From the NCBI GenBank assembly GCA_050949165.1, contig JBMNFF010000009.1, positions 62,001 through 126,000 of the forward strand: a DNA stretch of 64,000 nt. Reading direction: 5' to 3'. The notes under the pieces are model-generated. The model was not told where the DNA came from. It made no database searches and saw only the letters and a list, made by a program, of their open reading frames with translations. Positions 1 through 8,739 of the stretch are shown piece by piece (positions within the stretch are counted from its first letter, which is position 1; each line of letters opens with the position of its first letter). The position numbers and the translations under genes are program-made. This DNA comes from DAIOXA01 sp050949165 (GTDB taxonomy: Bacteria; Bacillota; Proteinivoracia; UBA4975).

Positions 1-849
1 CCTGACCCTTTGCCGCAAGGCCAATTCATGGGCCAGCACCTTGTCCGTTCCCCGTTCTTCCAGATAGGCGACACCGGCGGCCAAGCCGGCGATTCCAGGC
101 ACATTCAAGGTCCCACTTTCAAACCGGTCGGGCAAGTGCAAAGGTGGCTCGGCAGTCTCTGAGTGGGTCCCAGTCCCCCCGCGAAACAGGGGGCGCAAAT
201 CGATTCCTTCCCGAATATAGAGGCCGCCCACCCCCTGAGGTCCCAACAAGCTCTTATGCCCGGGGAAGGCGGCAAAATCAACCTCCATTTCTTCCAGGTT
301 TATCGGCAACACTCCTGCAGTCTGGGATAGGTCAACGCAGACCAGGGCGCCTGCCCTTCTCGCCCTGCCGGCAATTTCCGCCAGCGGATAGACCTGACCC
401 GTGACATTTGATGCATGGGTGATGGCGACCAGATCCGGGCCCCTCTGTAACTCCTCCGCCAACGTCTCCCAATTAAAGCCCCCCGGTTCCAGGCAATTAA
501 CGCACCGCACCGCCACGCCATAATTCCCAGCCAAATCTTGCAGGGGGCGCCACAGGGCATTGTGTTCAAGGCCAAGGCTGAGGATTCGCTTGACCCGGGA
601 GCCCAGGCCATAAATTATTTGATTCAGGCCGGCGGTGGCGCTGGCAGTAAAAATCAGTTGTTTCGAATCTCTGATGCCAAAAAAACGAGCCACAGCCTCC
701 CTGCTCTGCAAAACCAAGTGGGCAGAATCCCGGGAAAACCTGTGACCTCCCCGCCCCGGATTTGCTGCCCTGCGCAGAGCCTGATCTGTGGCCCGGTATA
801 CACTTTCCGGTTTAGGCCAACTGGTTGCAGCGTTGTCCAGGTATATCAT
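1..849 (-). CDS. cysteine desulfurase family aminotransferase (partial, 3' end outside window)
   Basis: PLP-dependent class V aminotransferase of the cysteine-desulfurase family. The frame is open without a stop from the ATG at 849 to the window edge (283 codons seen), so the C-terminus is missing. It begins MIYLDNAATSWPKPE, the usual N-terminus of this family. His96 lies in LEHNA, Asp173 and Gln176 in VDLSQTAG, and the PLP lysine is Lys199 in FPGHKSLLGPQG. The catalytic sulfur-carrier loop would be near the missing C-terminus, so true desulfurase activity cannot be confirmed. An AAAGGAGG ribosome site lies just upstream (about 857-863). The parS pair separates it from parB. It could instead be a selenocysteine-lyase-like relative. 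Confidence 0.85.
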   Translation of the reverse strand, partial: MIYLDNAATSWPKPESVYRATDQALRRAANPGRGGHRFSRDSAHLVLQSREAVARFFGIRDSKQLIFTASATAGLNQIIYGLGSRVKRILSLGLEHNALWRPLQDLAGNYGVAVRCVNCLEPGGFNWETLAEELQRGPDLVAITHASNVTGQVYPLAEIAGRARRAGALVCVDLSQTAGVLPINLEEMEVDFAAFPGHKSLLGPQGVGGLYIREGIDLRPLFRGGTGTHSETAEPPLHLPDRFESGTLNVPGIAGLAAGVAYLEERGTDKVLAHELALRQRVR

Positions 850-862
850 GGTCACCCTCCTT

Positions 863-878
863 TGTTTCACGTGAAACA
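863..878. promoter_or_regulatory. parS: parS centromere site 1
   Basis: TGTTTCACGTGAAACA is a perfect 16-bp match to the bacterial parS consensus bound by ParB. It lies between parB and the upstream start of the aminotransferase gene, partly within that gene's leader. ParB loaded here would spread and recruit SMC and ParA. Confidence 0.97.
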
Positions 879-888
879 TCAAAAATGC

Positions 889-904
889 TGTTTCACGTGA
901 AACA
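889..904. promoter_or_regulatory. parS: parS centromere site 2
   Basis: A second perfect copy of the 16-bp parS palindrome, 26 bp centre-to-centre from the first and only a few bases beyond the parB stop codon. The tandem pair is about 9 kb from the dnaA region. Confidence 0.97.
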
Positions 905-910
905 CATTCG

Positions 911-1729
911 CTAGGCAAGGATGCTCTGGATAATCCGATTGGCATCCTCGGACGAATAAAATTCTATGATAATCCGCCCCTTGCCATTCTTCTCTTCCAA
1001 ATGCACCCGGGTGCCCAAGCGCTCCATCAGCTGCAGCTGTACCGCTGCATTGTTAGGGTCGTGGCCAGGCTGAGTCCGCTTCTTCCGCACAGCACCTTTG
1101 GCCTTCTCGGCAGCCCTGACCGTCAACCCCTGGCTCAGGATGGCCTCGGCCGCCCGCACCTGTTCAGCTTCCGGCAAGGAAAGGACGGTTCGGGCATGGC
1201 CAGGGGTAAGCCGCCCCTGGGCAACTAAATTCCGCACCGGCGGGGCCAGGTTCAGCAGGCGCATGGCGTTGGCAATGGCGGAGCGGCTCTTGCCTATTCG
1301 AGAAGCCAAAGCCTCTTGAGTGAGATTGAATTCTTCAATCAGCCTCTTATATGCTTCTGCCTCTTCGATTGGATTCAGATCTTCCCGCTGGAGGTTCTCC
1401 ACAAGAGCGATTTCCGCCACTTGGCGATCGCTGAGCTCCAGAATAACGGCGGGTATGGTTGAGAGACCGGCCAGCTTCGCCGCCCGAAACCGACGCTCAC
1501 CGGCAACCAACTGATAATCGCCCTGCCATGGCCGCAAGACGATGGGTTGCAAGAGACCGTGCTGGGCGATGGACTGAGCCAACTCCTCCAAAGCCTGCTG
1601 GTCAAAATTGCGCCGGGGCTGATGAGGATTGGGGACGATCCTGTCCAGGGCAATTTCAGTTGCGCTGCTTTCCTCTTCAGCTCCGGGGATCAGTGCGCCG
1701 AGACCACGCCCCAAACCCCTCTTATTCAT
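911..1729 (-). CDS. parB: chromosome-partitioning protein ParB (Spo0J)
   Basis: ParB/Spo0J is a CTP-dependent clamp that loads on parS and spreads on DNA to organise the origin and load condensin. The 272-aa protein has the N-terminal ParA-stimulating peptide MNKRGLGRGLGALIP, the CTP-binding motif GERRFRA at residues 77-83, the ENLQRE box at 111-116 and a helix-turn-helix at about 136-158, followed by a C-terminal dimerisation domain. It overlaps the end of parA by 8 bp, so the two are translationally coupled. Its two parS targets lie directly downstream of its stop codon. Confidence 0.96.
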   Translation of the reverse strand: MNKRGLGRGLGALIPGAEEESSATEIALDRIVPNPHQPRRNFDQQALEELAQSIAQHGLLQPIVLRPWQGDYQLVAGERRFRAAKLAGLSTIPAVILELSDRQVAEIALVENLQREDLNPIEEAEAYKRLIEEFNLTQEALASRIGKSRSAIANAMRLLNLAPPVRNLVAQGRLTPGHARTVLSLPEAEQVRAAEAILSQGLTVRAAEKAKGAVRKKRTQPGHDPNNAAVQLQLMERLGTRVHLEEKNGKGRIIIEFYSSEDANRIIQSILA

Positions 1730-2483
1730 TGGCCAATACCTCTTCCGCTAACAGCATATATGTTTCAGCGCCCTTGGAACGGGGATCGTAATCGAGAATG
1801 GTCTTGCCATGACTGGGAGCTTCGCTGAGGCGAACATTGCGGGGGATGATGGTGTTGTATACCTGACTGCCAAAATAGGCCTTCACTTCCGAGACCACCT
1901 GGGCAGCCAAATTGGTCCGGGAATCATACATGGTCAGCAAGGCGCCTTCCAGGCGCAACCCCTTGTTGAGATGGCGCTGCACCAGTTTGATGGTGTTCAC
2001 CAACTGGCTGAGCCCCTCCAGGGCATAGTATTCACACTGAATGGGCACCAAAACGGAATCGGCAGTGGTCAAAGCGTTGACAGTCAGCAGGCCCAGAGAA
2101 GGCGGGCAGTCAATCAGGGTAAAGTCAAACTCTTCCCTGACGCCCTGCATATGCTGACGCAGCTTTTCTTCCCGGGACATGGAAGGCACCAATTCTATCT
2201 CTGCCCCAGCCAGCTGAATGGAAGCGGGGGCGATCCAGAGATTTTCCACATCGGTGGGCAAAATTATGGCATCCAAAGGCAAACCCGATACCAGGACATC
2301 ATAAATGCACCGCTTTACCGCCGGCTTCCTGATGCCGACGCCGCTGGTGGTATTGCCTTGGGGGTCGATATCAATGAGGAGAACCTTTTTCCCCTTCCTT
2401 GCCAGGCAGGCGCCCAAATTGATGGCGGTGGTCGTCTTGCCCACACCGCCCTTTTGGTTAGTAACCGCTATGACTTTCCCCAT
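1722..2483 (-). CDS. parA: chromosome-partitioning ATPase ParA (Soj)
   Basis: ParA/Soj is a MinD-like Walker ATPase that binds DNA as an ATP dimer, works with ParB in origin segregation and in Bacillus also controls DnaA. The 253-aa protein has the deviant Walker A motif KGGVGKTT at residues 11-18 and DIDPQ at 38-42. ATG start at 2483. It lies between noc and parB, in the same operon order as Bacillus noc-soj-spo0J, with an 8-bp overlap into parB. The 32-bp gap to noc holds its ribosome site. Confidence 0.96.
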   Translation of the reverse strand: MGKVIAVTNQKGGVGKTTTAINLGACLARKGKKVLLIDIDPQGNTTSGVGIRKPAVKRCIYDVLVSGLPLDAIILPTDVENLWIAPASIQLAGAEIELVPSMSREEKLRQHMQGVREEFDFTLIDCPPSLGLLTVNALTTADSVLVPIQCEYYALEGLSQLVNTIKLVQRHLNKGLRLEGALLTMYDSRTNLAAQVVSEVKAYFGSQVYNTIIPRNVRLSEAPSHGKTILDYDPRSKGAETYMLLAEEVLANE

Positions 2484-2515
2484 CTGTTTCTCACTCTCCT
2501 TAACATGTGGCCATA

Positions 2516-3334
2516 TTACTTGGGTAATCGAATTGTCACCTCGTAATAGTCGTCATATTCATTCTGGCTTACCTGCGGCTTTAAGCCAACCTGCTCCATA
2601 GTCGCCACAGCTTGCCGTATGGTGTTCATGACAATGCGATAATCCCTGATTACAAACTTGGGCGCAGAAGCTTGTTGTGGCCGCTCGTTATCTTCCATGA
2701 GCCCCTCGATGAGACTTTCTGTCTGGCGGACGTTGAGGTTTAACTTTATTACCTTCTCCAGGACCTTCTCCCGCGAATCGTTGTCGGGCAGTTTGAGCAG
2801 AGCCCGGGCGTGGCGTTCAGAAAGTCCCGCCTCCAACAACTTGCTTTGGACGGATTTTGCCAACTTTAACAGGCGCATCTTATTGGCAATGGTGGACTGG
2901 CTCTTCCCAATCCTTTGGGCCAATACCTCTTGAGTGAGGCCAAACTCCTCCAGGAGCCTTTGGTATCCCTCGGCCTCTTCAAAATAGTCCAGGTTCTCCC
3001 GCTGCAGGTTCTCAATCAAGGCCATGGCTGCCATTGCCGAGTCATTGACCTCGCGGATGACCGCAGGGATTTGCCGCCAGCCCAGCAGTTGACAGGCCCG
3101 CAGCCGCCTTTCCCCAGCCACCAGCTGGTAACCCCCCTGGACCCGCCTCACCAGGATTGGCTGTAACAGACCATAGGTCTTTATGGACTGGGCCAGCTCC
3201 CGAAGATTTTCTTCGTTAAAATTTTGTCGGGGTTGAAAGGGGTTGGGGCTTATCTCAGCACAATTGAGATTTTTAGCTTCATCGGGATTGGCGCTGGTGG
3301 CGCCCAGGATAAACTTATTAATACCTTCCCGCAT
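2516..3334 (-). CDS. noc: nucleoid occlusion protein Noc (ParB paralogue)
   Basis: Noc is a ParB paralogue that binds its own sites across the chromosome and blocks Z-ring assembly over the nucleoid. The 272-aa protein starts at the ATG at 3334 because GAGGTG lies 6 nt before it; a GTG nine bases upstream lacks a proper site. It has the CTPase motif GERRLRA at residues 74-80, ENLQRE at 108-113 and a helix-turn-helix. The short N-terminal MREGINKFIL segment is in the place of the membrane-targeting peptide of Bacillus Noc. The position between rsmG and parA supports Noc rather than a second Spo0J. Confidence 0.9.
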   Translation of the reverse strand: MREGINKFILGATSANPDEAKNLNCAEISPNPFQPRQNFNEENLRELAQSIKTYGLLQPILVRRVQGGYQLVAGERRLRACQLLGWRQIPAVIREVNDSAMAAMALIENLQRENLDYFEEAEGYQRLLEEFGLTQEVLAQRIGKSQSTIANKMRLLKLAKSVQSKLLEAGLSERHARALLKLPDNDSREKVLEKVIKLNLNVRQTESLIEGLMEDNERPQQASAPKFVIRDYRIVMNTIRQAVATMEQVGLKPQVSQNEYDDYYEVTIRLPK

Positions 3335-3369
3335 CAATAACACCTCACTCGAAACAGGTTACTGGAGTA

Positions 3370-3386
3370 TTCGCTATATTAGCGAA
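3370..3386. promoter_or_regulatory. 17-bp palindrome upstream of noc
   Basis: TTCGCTA-TAT-TAGCGAA is a perfect inverted repeat with 7-bp arms in the 75-bp gap between rsmG and noc. It lacks a T-run, so an operator is more likely than a terminator. It is not the Bacillus Noc-binding sequence, and the binding protein is unknown. Confidence 0.45.
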
Positions 3387-3409
3387 CATTTCCTGCCCCG
3401 GCGGCAGAA

Positions 3410-4105
3410 TTAGGCCAAGGGCTTCTTGGCGGGAACCCCCGGCCGGCGAGGATACTTCGCCGGTGTGGGCAGGACTTTTTCAATTACAATCAGAGAGCGG
3501 GGATCCCCGTTGGGGAGATTGTAGTTAACAATTTCGGTAAGTTCGCCGCCCAGGAGTTCTATGGCGCCGGCGGCAGATTTTACTTCCCCTTCGCTGCTGG
3601 GCCCCTTGAGGGCCAGTAGCCGGCCCCCCACCCTCAAGAGGGGCAGGCAGTATTCGCAGATTACCGACAAGGCCGCCACTGCCCGGGCGGTAGCATAGAC
3701 AAAGCTCTCCCGCGCCAGGGACCTGCCCAGTTCTTCAGCGCGGCCATGGACAATCTCAGCCTCCACAGCCAGGGCAGATGTGCAGTGTTCCAGGAAGGCG
3801 ACTTTCTTGGCCGCAGCCTCCACCAGGGTCAGCCGCACCTGGGGCATGAAGAGCTTTAAGGGCAGGCCGGGGAAACCCGCCCCGGTTCCCACATCCGCCA
3901 GGGTGCCCTCCCCTAAGAAGCGCGCCGGATACAGGGAATCCAGGATATGCTTGTTGATAAAATCCTCCGGTTCCGTCAAGGCAGTGAGATTAGCCTTTCG
4001 GTTCCACTGGATCAACAATTCATAGAACTCAACCATCTTTTCAATGGTGGCAGGCGGACAGGAAAAGCCGGCTCGAAGCAGAGCCGTTTCCAATTCAGTG
4101 CGCAT
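3410..4105 (-). CDS. rsmG: 16S rRNA (guanine-N7) methyltransferase RsmG (GidB)
   Basis: RsmG uses S-adenosylmethionine to methylate N7 of a guanine in the 530 loop of 16S rRNA; its loss gives low-level streptomycin resistance in other bacteria. The 231-aa protein contains the SAM-binding glycine loop LADVGTGAGFPGLPL. I place the start at the ATG at 4105 (MRTELETA), preceded by GGGAGG nine bases upstream; the GTG at 4114 would leave no room for that site. The start overlaps the end of mnmG by 11 bp, as is usual in the mnmE-mnmG-rsmG operon. Confidence 0.94.
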   Translation of the reverse strand: MRTELETALLRAGFSCPPATIEKMVEFYELLIQWNRKANLTALTEPEDFINKHILDSLYPARFLGEGTLADVGTGAGFPGLPLKLFMPQVRLTLVEAAAKKVAFLEHCTSALAVEAEIVHGRAEELGRSLARESFVYATARAVAALSVICEYCLPLLRVGGRLLALKGPSSEGEVKSAAGAIELLGGELTEIVNYNLPNGDPRSLIVIEKVLPTPAKYPRRPGVPAKKPLA

Positions 4106-5972
4106 TGGGTCCACCCTCCCTCTGCTTGAGATGGATGGCCAACAGGGACATGTCTGCCGGAGACACCCCGGAAATCCTGGATGCCTGGCCCAGGGTCTGT
4201 GGCTTGCTGTTCTGCAGCTTCTCCGCGGCTTCCTTGGACAGTCCCTTTATTGCACTAAAATCAATGTCCCGGGGAATCCTGACGGATTCCAGGCGCTGCA
4301 ATCTCTCCACCTGCTGCATTTGCTTCTCCACATACCCGGCATATTTAGCCTCAGTCTCTACCCGATGGAGCAGATCTCCGTCCATTTCCGTCAAGAGGGG
4401 CAACCAAGGCGCCAGGTCACGCAGGTGTATTTCAGGGCGCCGCACCAGCTCAAGCAAGCTGGACACCCGGGAGAGCGATTGACTGCCCTTTTCCACCAGC
4501 AGGGCATCGATTTCCGGCCCCGGACTCAACCTGGTCTCCTCCAGAGCTCGGGCAGCCCTTCTTGCCAACTCCTGTCTCCGGGTAAAGGCTTGATACTGCT
4601 CGGCATCGATGAGCCCAATCTCCCTGCCCAGGGGAGTTAGGCGGGAATCTGCGTTATCCTGCCGCAGGAGCAGGCGAAACTCAGCCCGGGAAGTCAGCAT
4701 CCGGTACGGTTCCCGAGTGCCTTTAACGGTGAGATCATCGATTAATACCCCTATATAGGCCTGAGACCGGGACAATACTACCGGCTCCTTGCCCTGGACG
4801 CGGCGGGCGGCGTTTATCCCTGCCAGCAATCCCTGGGCGGCAGCCTCCTCATATCCCGAAGTGCCGTTGACTTGGCCGGCGGTGAAGAGACCGGGAATGG
4901 CCTTGGTTTCCAGGGTTAGCTTGAGCTGAGTGGGCAGGACGACATCGTATTCGATGGCGTAGCCGGGTCTGGTGATCTCGGCCCGCTCCAGGCCCGGAAT
5001 GGTGCGCAAAAACTCCACCTGAACATCCTCAGGCAAGCTGGTGGACATCCCCTGTATATAGTGCTCCCGGGTGCCAATCCCCTCCGGTTCGATAAAGATC
5101 TGGTGCCGGTCCTTGTCGGGAAAGCGGACAATTTTATCTTCTATTGATGGACAGTACCTGGGGCCCACCCCCTGGATGTCGCCGGTAAAGAGGGGTGCAC
5201 GGGCCAGGTTGGCCCTGATAATATCGTGGGTGGCCGGGGTGGTATAAGTAAGCCAACACTGGACGCGGTTGGGGGCTTGAGGTTTTGTCCAAAAAGAAAA
5301 GCTCAAGTCATCGTCTCCGGGCTGAGGCTCCATTTTTCCAAAATCCAGGCTGTTGCCGTTGACCCGGGGCGGGGTCCCCGTCTTAAACCTGACCAGTTCC
5401 AGGCCCAACCTCCTCAGGGCGTCGGACAGTTTTTGCGGACCAGCCTGAGAGTTTGGCCCACCCGACCAGGCCTGCTCGCCGACAATTATCCTGGAAGACA
5501 TATAGGTGCCGGTGGTGACGATGACCGTGGCGGCAAGATAACGGGCGCCCGTATTGGTCAGCACTTCAAGTCCTGCGTCGCCGACCAGGATATCCTCCAC
5601 AACTGCCTGGCGCAGCCGGAGGTTGGCCTGATTTTCCAAAACAGACTTCATCCGCTGCTGATAGGCGACCTTATCGGCCTGAGCCCGGAGAGCGTGCACT
5701 GCCGCCCCTTTATTGGTGTTGAGCATGCGAATCTGGACCATGGTGGCATTGATATTTTTGCCCATCTCGCCCCCCAGGGCATCTATTTCCCGAACCAGAT
5801 GAGCTTTGGCGGGACCGCCGATGGCTGGGTTACAGGGCATCAAAGCTATGGCGTCCAAATTCATGGTCAGGAGCAAGACCTTGCACCCCATTCGGGCCGG
5901 AGCCAGGGCCGCCTCACAGCCGGCGTGGCCTGCACCGACGACAATTACATCATAGGTCTCCACTAATTCCAC
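4095..5972 (-). CDS. mnmG: tRNA uridine-34 carboxymethylaminomethyl-modification enzyme MnmG (GidA)
   Basis: MnmG is the FAD/NADH-dependent partner of MnmE. Together they install the (carboxymethyl)aminomethyl group at C5 of wobble uridine in several tRNAs. The 625-aa protein has the N-terminal FAD motif VVGAGHAGCEAA, the family signature around PCNPAIGGPAK, and the C-terminal domain ending near PADMSLLAIHLKQ. The long frame begins with GTG at 5972, directly after the mnmE stop. A second GTG nine bases later (MVETYDVIVVG), with AGGTGG upstream, is an equally good start. Confidence 0.96.
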   Translation of the reverse strand: MELVETYDVIVVGAGHAGCEAALAPARMGCKVLLLTMNLDAIALMPCNPAIGGPAKAHLVREIDALGGEMGKNINATMVQIRMLNTNKGAAVHALRAQADKVAYQQRMKSVLENQANLRLRQAVVEDILVGDAGLEVLTNTGARYLAATVIVTTGTYMSSRIIVGEQAWSGGPNSQAGPQKLSDALRRLGLELVRFKTGTPPRVNGNSLDFGKMEPQPGDDDLSFSFWTKPQAPNRVQCWLTYTTPATHDIIRANLARAPLFTGDIQGVGPRYCPSIEDKIVRFPDKDRHQIFIEPEGIGTREHYIQGMSTSLPEDVQVEFLRTIPGLERAEITRPGYAIEYDVVLPTQLKLTLETKAIPGLFTAGQVNGTSGYEEAAAQGLLAGINAARRVQGKEPVVLSRSQAYIGVLIDDLTVKGTREPYRMLTSRAEFRLLLRQDNADSRLTPLGREIGLIDAEQYQAFTRRQELARRAARALEETRLSPGPEIDALLVEKGSQSLSRVSSLLELVRRPEIHLRDLAPWLPLLTEMDGDLLHRVETEAKYAGYVEKQMQQVERLQRLESVRIPRDIDFSAIKGLSKEAAEKLQNSKPQTLGQASRISGVSPADMSLLAIHLKQREGGPNAH

Positions 5973-7343
5973 CTACTTTCCAAGACAGAAACTGGAAAAT
6001 ATCGTGTCCAGCAGGTTTTCGTGCCAAACGGCGCCGGTTATTTCCCCCAGGACCTGCCAACTCTCCCGCAAGTCCAGGGCCAGCAAATCCATTGGCAGGG
6101 TGGACCAGCCGGCCGCCACCCTGGTCAATCCCGCTTCGGCCTGAACCAGGCCCTGATAATGGCGGCTATTGGTAATGAGGGCGGCATCGGGCTGAAATTT
6201 TCCCGAGACAAACATTGTCTCAATATAATCCTTTAATTCTTCCAGGCCCTGCTCTTTGAGGACAGAAACCTTAATGGAGGTAATGCCCGGGACCCTCAAA
6301 TCTTCGGCGGAGAATTGGGCAGGCAAGTCCGCCTTGTTCAGCACCGCTATGGTTCTGCCCTTGTCGATGCCGGCCAGGAGTTGCCGGTCTTCATCTTCCA
6401 GAGGACGTGAACTGTCCAGCACCAGGAGGACCAGGTCAGCCTTGGCGGCCAGGGCATGGGCCCTGTCCACGCCGATCCTCTCCACCTTGTCCAGGGTCTG
6501 GCGAATCCCGGCGGTATCGGCCAGGCGCAGGGGAATTCCCCTGATATTTACAGGCACCTCTACAACATCCCGGGTCGTGCCGGGAATGTCGGTAACTATA
6601 GCCCGCTCTTCACCGGCCAGCAAGTTGAGCAAGGAGGACTTTCCCACATTGGGCTTGCCCAGAATTACGGTGACGATGCCCTCCCGGTAGATCCTGCCTT
6701 CCTCATATGTACTGTGCAAACGCCGTATTGCCGCAATCTGTTCCCTCAGGATGCCAACGGCATTTTCCCGGCCGTGGAAGTCTATTTCAGTATCGGGATA
6801 ATCGATCTCCGCTTCCAGCCATGCTATGATTTCCGCCAGCTTGCTGCGGATTATTTCTATCCTCTCGGAAAGCTTGCCCTGATAATGGGTGCGGGCGATA
6901 TCTGCTGCCCGGGAGGACTGGGCGCAGATCAGGTCGGATATGGCTTCCGCCTGAACCAGATCAATCTTGCCATTGAGAAAGGCCCGCTTTGTAAACTCGC
7001 CCGGTTCGGCAGGCCTGATCCCCAAAGCAAATAATTCTCGCAGCAACCTTTGCATGAGGATTACTCCACCATGGCAATGAAACTCCACGACATTTTCGCC
7101 GGTGAAAGAACGCGGTTTTTTAAACCAGACAAAGTAGCCAGAATCCAGCTGGCGGGAGTCCGCTGCCAAAAAGTCCCCGAAATACATACGCCCCGGCTTA
7201 TAGTCCAGAGCCCTGCCCCGGGGGCGAAATAACTTCTGCGATAAAGCCAAGGCTTTTTCTCCGCTGATGCGTAGAATGCCAACACCGCCGGTGCCAAGAG
7301 GCGTGGCGATGGCGGCGATTGTATCTTGGCTATACACGGGCAT
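5973..7343 (-). CDS. mnmE: tRNA modification GTPase MnmE (TrmE)
   Basis: MnmE is the GTPase half of the MnmE-MnmG complex modifying wobble uridines; its N-terminal domain binds formyl-tetrahydrofolate. The 456-aa protein has that N-terminal domain, a G domain inserted in the helical part with P-loop GKPNVGKSS and switch region DIPGTTRD, the NKAD guanine-specificity motif, and the C-terminal CLGK signature containing the essential cysteine. It starts at an ATG preceded by GAGGAGGAGGG. A hairpin between jag and mnmE suggests partly independent transcription. Confidence 0.97.
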   Translation of the reverse strand: MPVYSQDTIAAIATPLGTGGVGILRISGEKALALSQKLFRPRGRALDYKPGRMYFGDFLAADSRQLDSGYFVWFKKPRSFTGENVVEFHCHGGVILMQRLLRELFALGIRPAEPGEFTKRAFLNGKIDLVQAEAISDLICAQSSRAADIARTHYQGKLSERIEIIRSKLAEIIAWLEAEIDYPDTEIDFHGRENAVGILREQIAAIRRLHSTYEEGRIYREGIVTVILGKPNVGKSSLLNLLAGEERAIVTDIPGTTRDVVEVPVNIRGIPLRLADTAGIRQTLDKVERIGVDRAHALAAKADLVLLVLDSSRPLEDEDRQLLAGIDKGRTIAVLNKADLPAQFSAEDLRVPGITSIKVSVLKEQGLEELKDYIETMFVSGKFQPDAALITNSRHYQGLVQAEAGLTRVAAGWSTLPMDLLALDLRESWQVLGEITGAVWHENLLDTIFSSFCLGK

Positions 7344-7380
7344 CCCTCCTCCTCAAGTATACTAACACAGTAAACTTGCA

Positions 7381-7410
7381 TAAAACAACAACCGGCCAAA
7401 GGCCGGTTGT
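7381..7410 (-). terminator. hairpin between jag and mnmE
   Basis: Arms at 7388-7397 and 7401-7410 form a perfect 10-bp GC-rich stem (ACAACCGGCC) with a 3-nt loop. On the minus strand it is followed by TGTTTTA, a weak T tract. It starts at the jag stop codon, so it probably terminates or attenuates jag transcripts. Confidence 0.65.
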
Positions 7411-8030
7411 CAATCTCTCTTTACGTCAATTACAACTTTGCGCCGGGGTTCTTCCCCAATACTGTAAGTGACTACATCTTTATCGCTGAGGGCCATGTGG
7501 ACTAAACGGCGTTCCGCCGGGGTCATGGGCGGGAGAATAAATTTGCGCCCGGTCCTGATGACCTTATCAGCCCCGGCAAGGGCGGTCTTTTCCACAGCTT
7601 GCCGGCGCTTTTCCCGATAGTCTCCCACATCCACAAAAACCGGAACGAAATCTGCCGTCTTTTTGTTCAATACCAGGGTGGCCAGGTATTGAAGAGAGTC
7701 CAGGGTTTGGCCGCGGCGACCGATCAGCGCGCCCAAATTGTGACCGCTGATGCGGACTTCCACTCCGTCCGGGCCCATTTCGACGCTGGACCGGGCGTTG
7801 ACGTGCATTTTATTAAGAAATTCGTCAAACCAATCAGAGAGGTAGAGGACGGGATCGAATTGCTCGCGAACGAGGACCACGGCGTCCTTGCCGGGCAAGA
7901 TGCCCAATAAACCCTTGGAGGGAAGTTCCTGAATGGTAATGTCTGCTTGCTCTCTCTCAATCTTTAACTCGGCCAGAGCCGAGGCAATGGCCTCTTCCAC
8001 TGTCTTTCCTCTGCCAACAGCTTCTCTCAT
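7410..8030 (-). CDS. jag: RNA-binding protein Jag/KhpB (EloR)
   Basis: Jag/KhpB carries an N-terminal Jag domain, a KH domain and a C-terminal R3H domain and binds RNA; in streptococci (EloR/KhpB) it controls cell elongation. The 206-aa length is typical. The Jag_N segment is at residues 1-50 (MREAVGRGKTVEEAIASAL), the KH segment includes HNLGALIGRRGQTLDSLQYL, and the R3H core is the R-x3-H of PAERRLVHMAL. It abuts yidC with no gap (stop of yidC at 8031), the usual yidC-jag pairing. Confidence 0.93.
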   Translation of the reverse strand: MREAVGRGKTVEEAIASALAELKIEREQADITIQELPSKGLLGILPGKDAVVLVREQFDPVLYLSDWFDEFLNKMHVNARSSVEMGPDGVEVRISGHNLGALIGRRGQTLDSLQYLATLVLNKKTADFVPVFVDVGDYREKRRQAVEKTALAGADKVIRTGRKFILPPMTPAERRLVHMALSDKDVVTYSIGEEPRRKVVIDVKRD

Positions 8031-8726
8031 TTACATGCCACCTTCCGTAGACGGTTTGGGCCGGTTGTACAGGTAGTGCTGGGCAATGGAGAAGATATTT
8101 CCCGTCAACCAGTATAAGGGCAGGCCCTGGGGCAGGGAATAGCTGAAAATTATGATCAGCAGGGGCATCATCAGCGTCATCGAACCCATTCCCGCGGAAC
8201 CTTGGGGCTGTCCGGCGGCAGTCTGCTTTGTCTGAAGATATGTGGTCAATCCTGACAGCAACGGAATCAGGGCGTAGAGAAAATATGTGGCAAAGCCGCT
8301 GCCTTCTTTCAAAAGCCCTTGGAAGGATTGGTTGAGGTCAATCAACCCCACAAAGAGTGGGCTAAAATCAGGGATGGCATTGGACATTATTTCCGGTTGC
8401 CGAAGCACCCCAAATACGGCAATTAAGATGGGGAACTGGATAAGCAAAGGCAGGCAGCCGCTCAAGGGATTGTAGTTATGCTCCCTGTACAGCTCCATCA
8501 ATTCTTTATTTAACTTGTCCTTGTCGTCCTTATACTTTTCCTGAAGCCGCTTTTGCTCGGGGGCAAGTTTTTGCATGACCCTGGTGGAGGCCAATTGCTT
8601 CATCGATAAGGGCAGGGTAATGAGTCTGACCGCCAAAGTAAGCAAAATTATCGCCAGACCATAATCGCCGGCAAAATTATAAAAGAAGATCAGCACCTGG
8701 GCAATGATATTTCGCAAAAATTCCAC
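8031..8726 (-). CDS. yidC: membrane protein insertase YidC/SpoIIIJ
   Basis: YidC/Oxa1 family insertase that places proteins into the cytoplasmic membrane alone or with Sec. The 231-aa protein has about five transmembrane helices and the cytoplasmic hairpin rich in lysine and glutamate between the first two core helices (KRLQEKYKDDKDKLNKEL). The membrane arginine expected in the hydrophilic groove is in LAVRLITLPLSMKQ. The N-terminus lacks a lipobox, unlike Bacillus SpoIIIJ. In spore formers a YidC at this site is often needed for forespore signalling. Confidence 0.94.
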   Translation of the reverse strand: MEFLRNIIAQVLIFFYNFAGDYGLAIILLTLAVRLITLPLSMKQLASTRVMQKLAPEQKRLQEKYKDDKDKLNKELMELYREHNYNPLSGCLPLLIQFPILIAVFGVLRQPEIMSNAIPDFSPLFVGLIDLNQSFQGLLKEGSGFATYFLYALIPLLSGLTTYLQTKQTAAGQPQGSAGMGSMTLMMPLLIIIFSYSLPQGLPLYWLTGNIFSIAQHYLYNRPKPSTEGGM

Positions 8727-8739
8727 CTATAGTTTCCCC

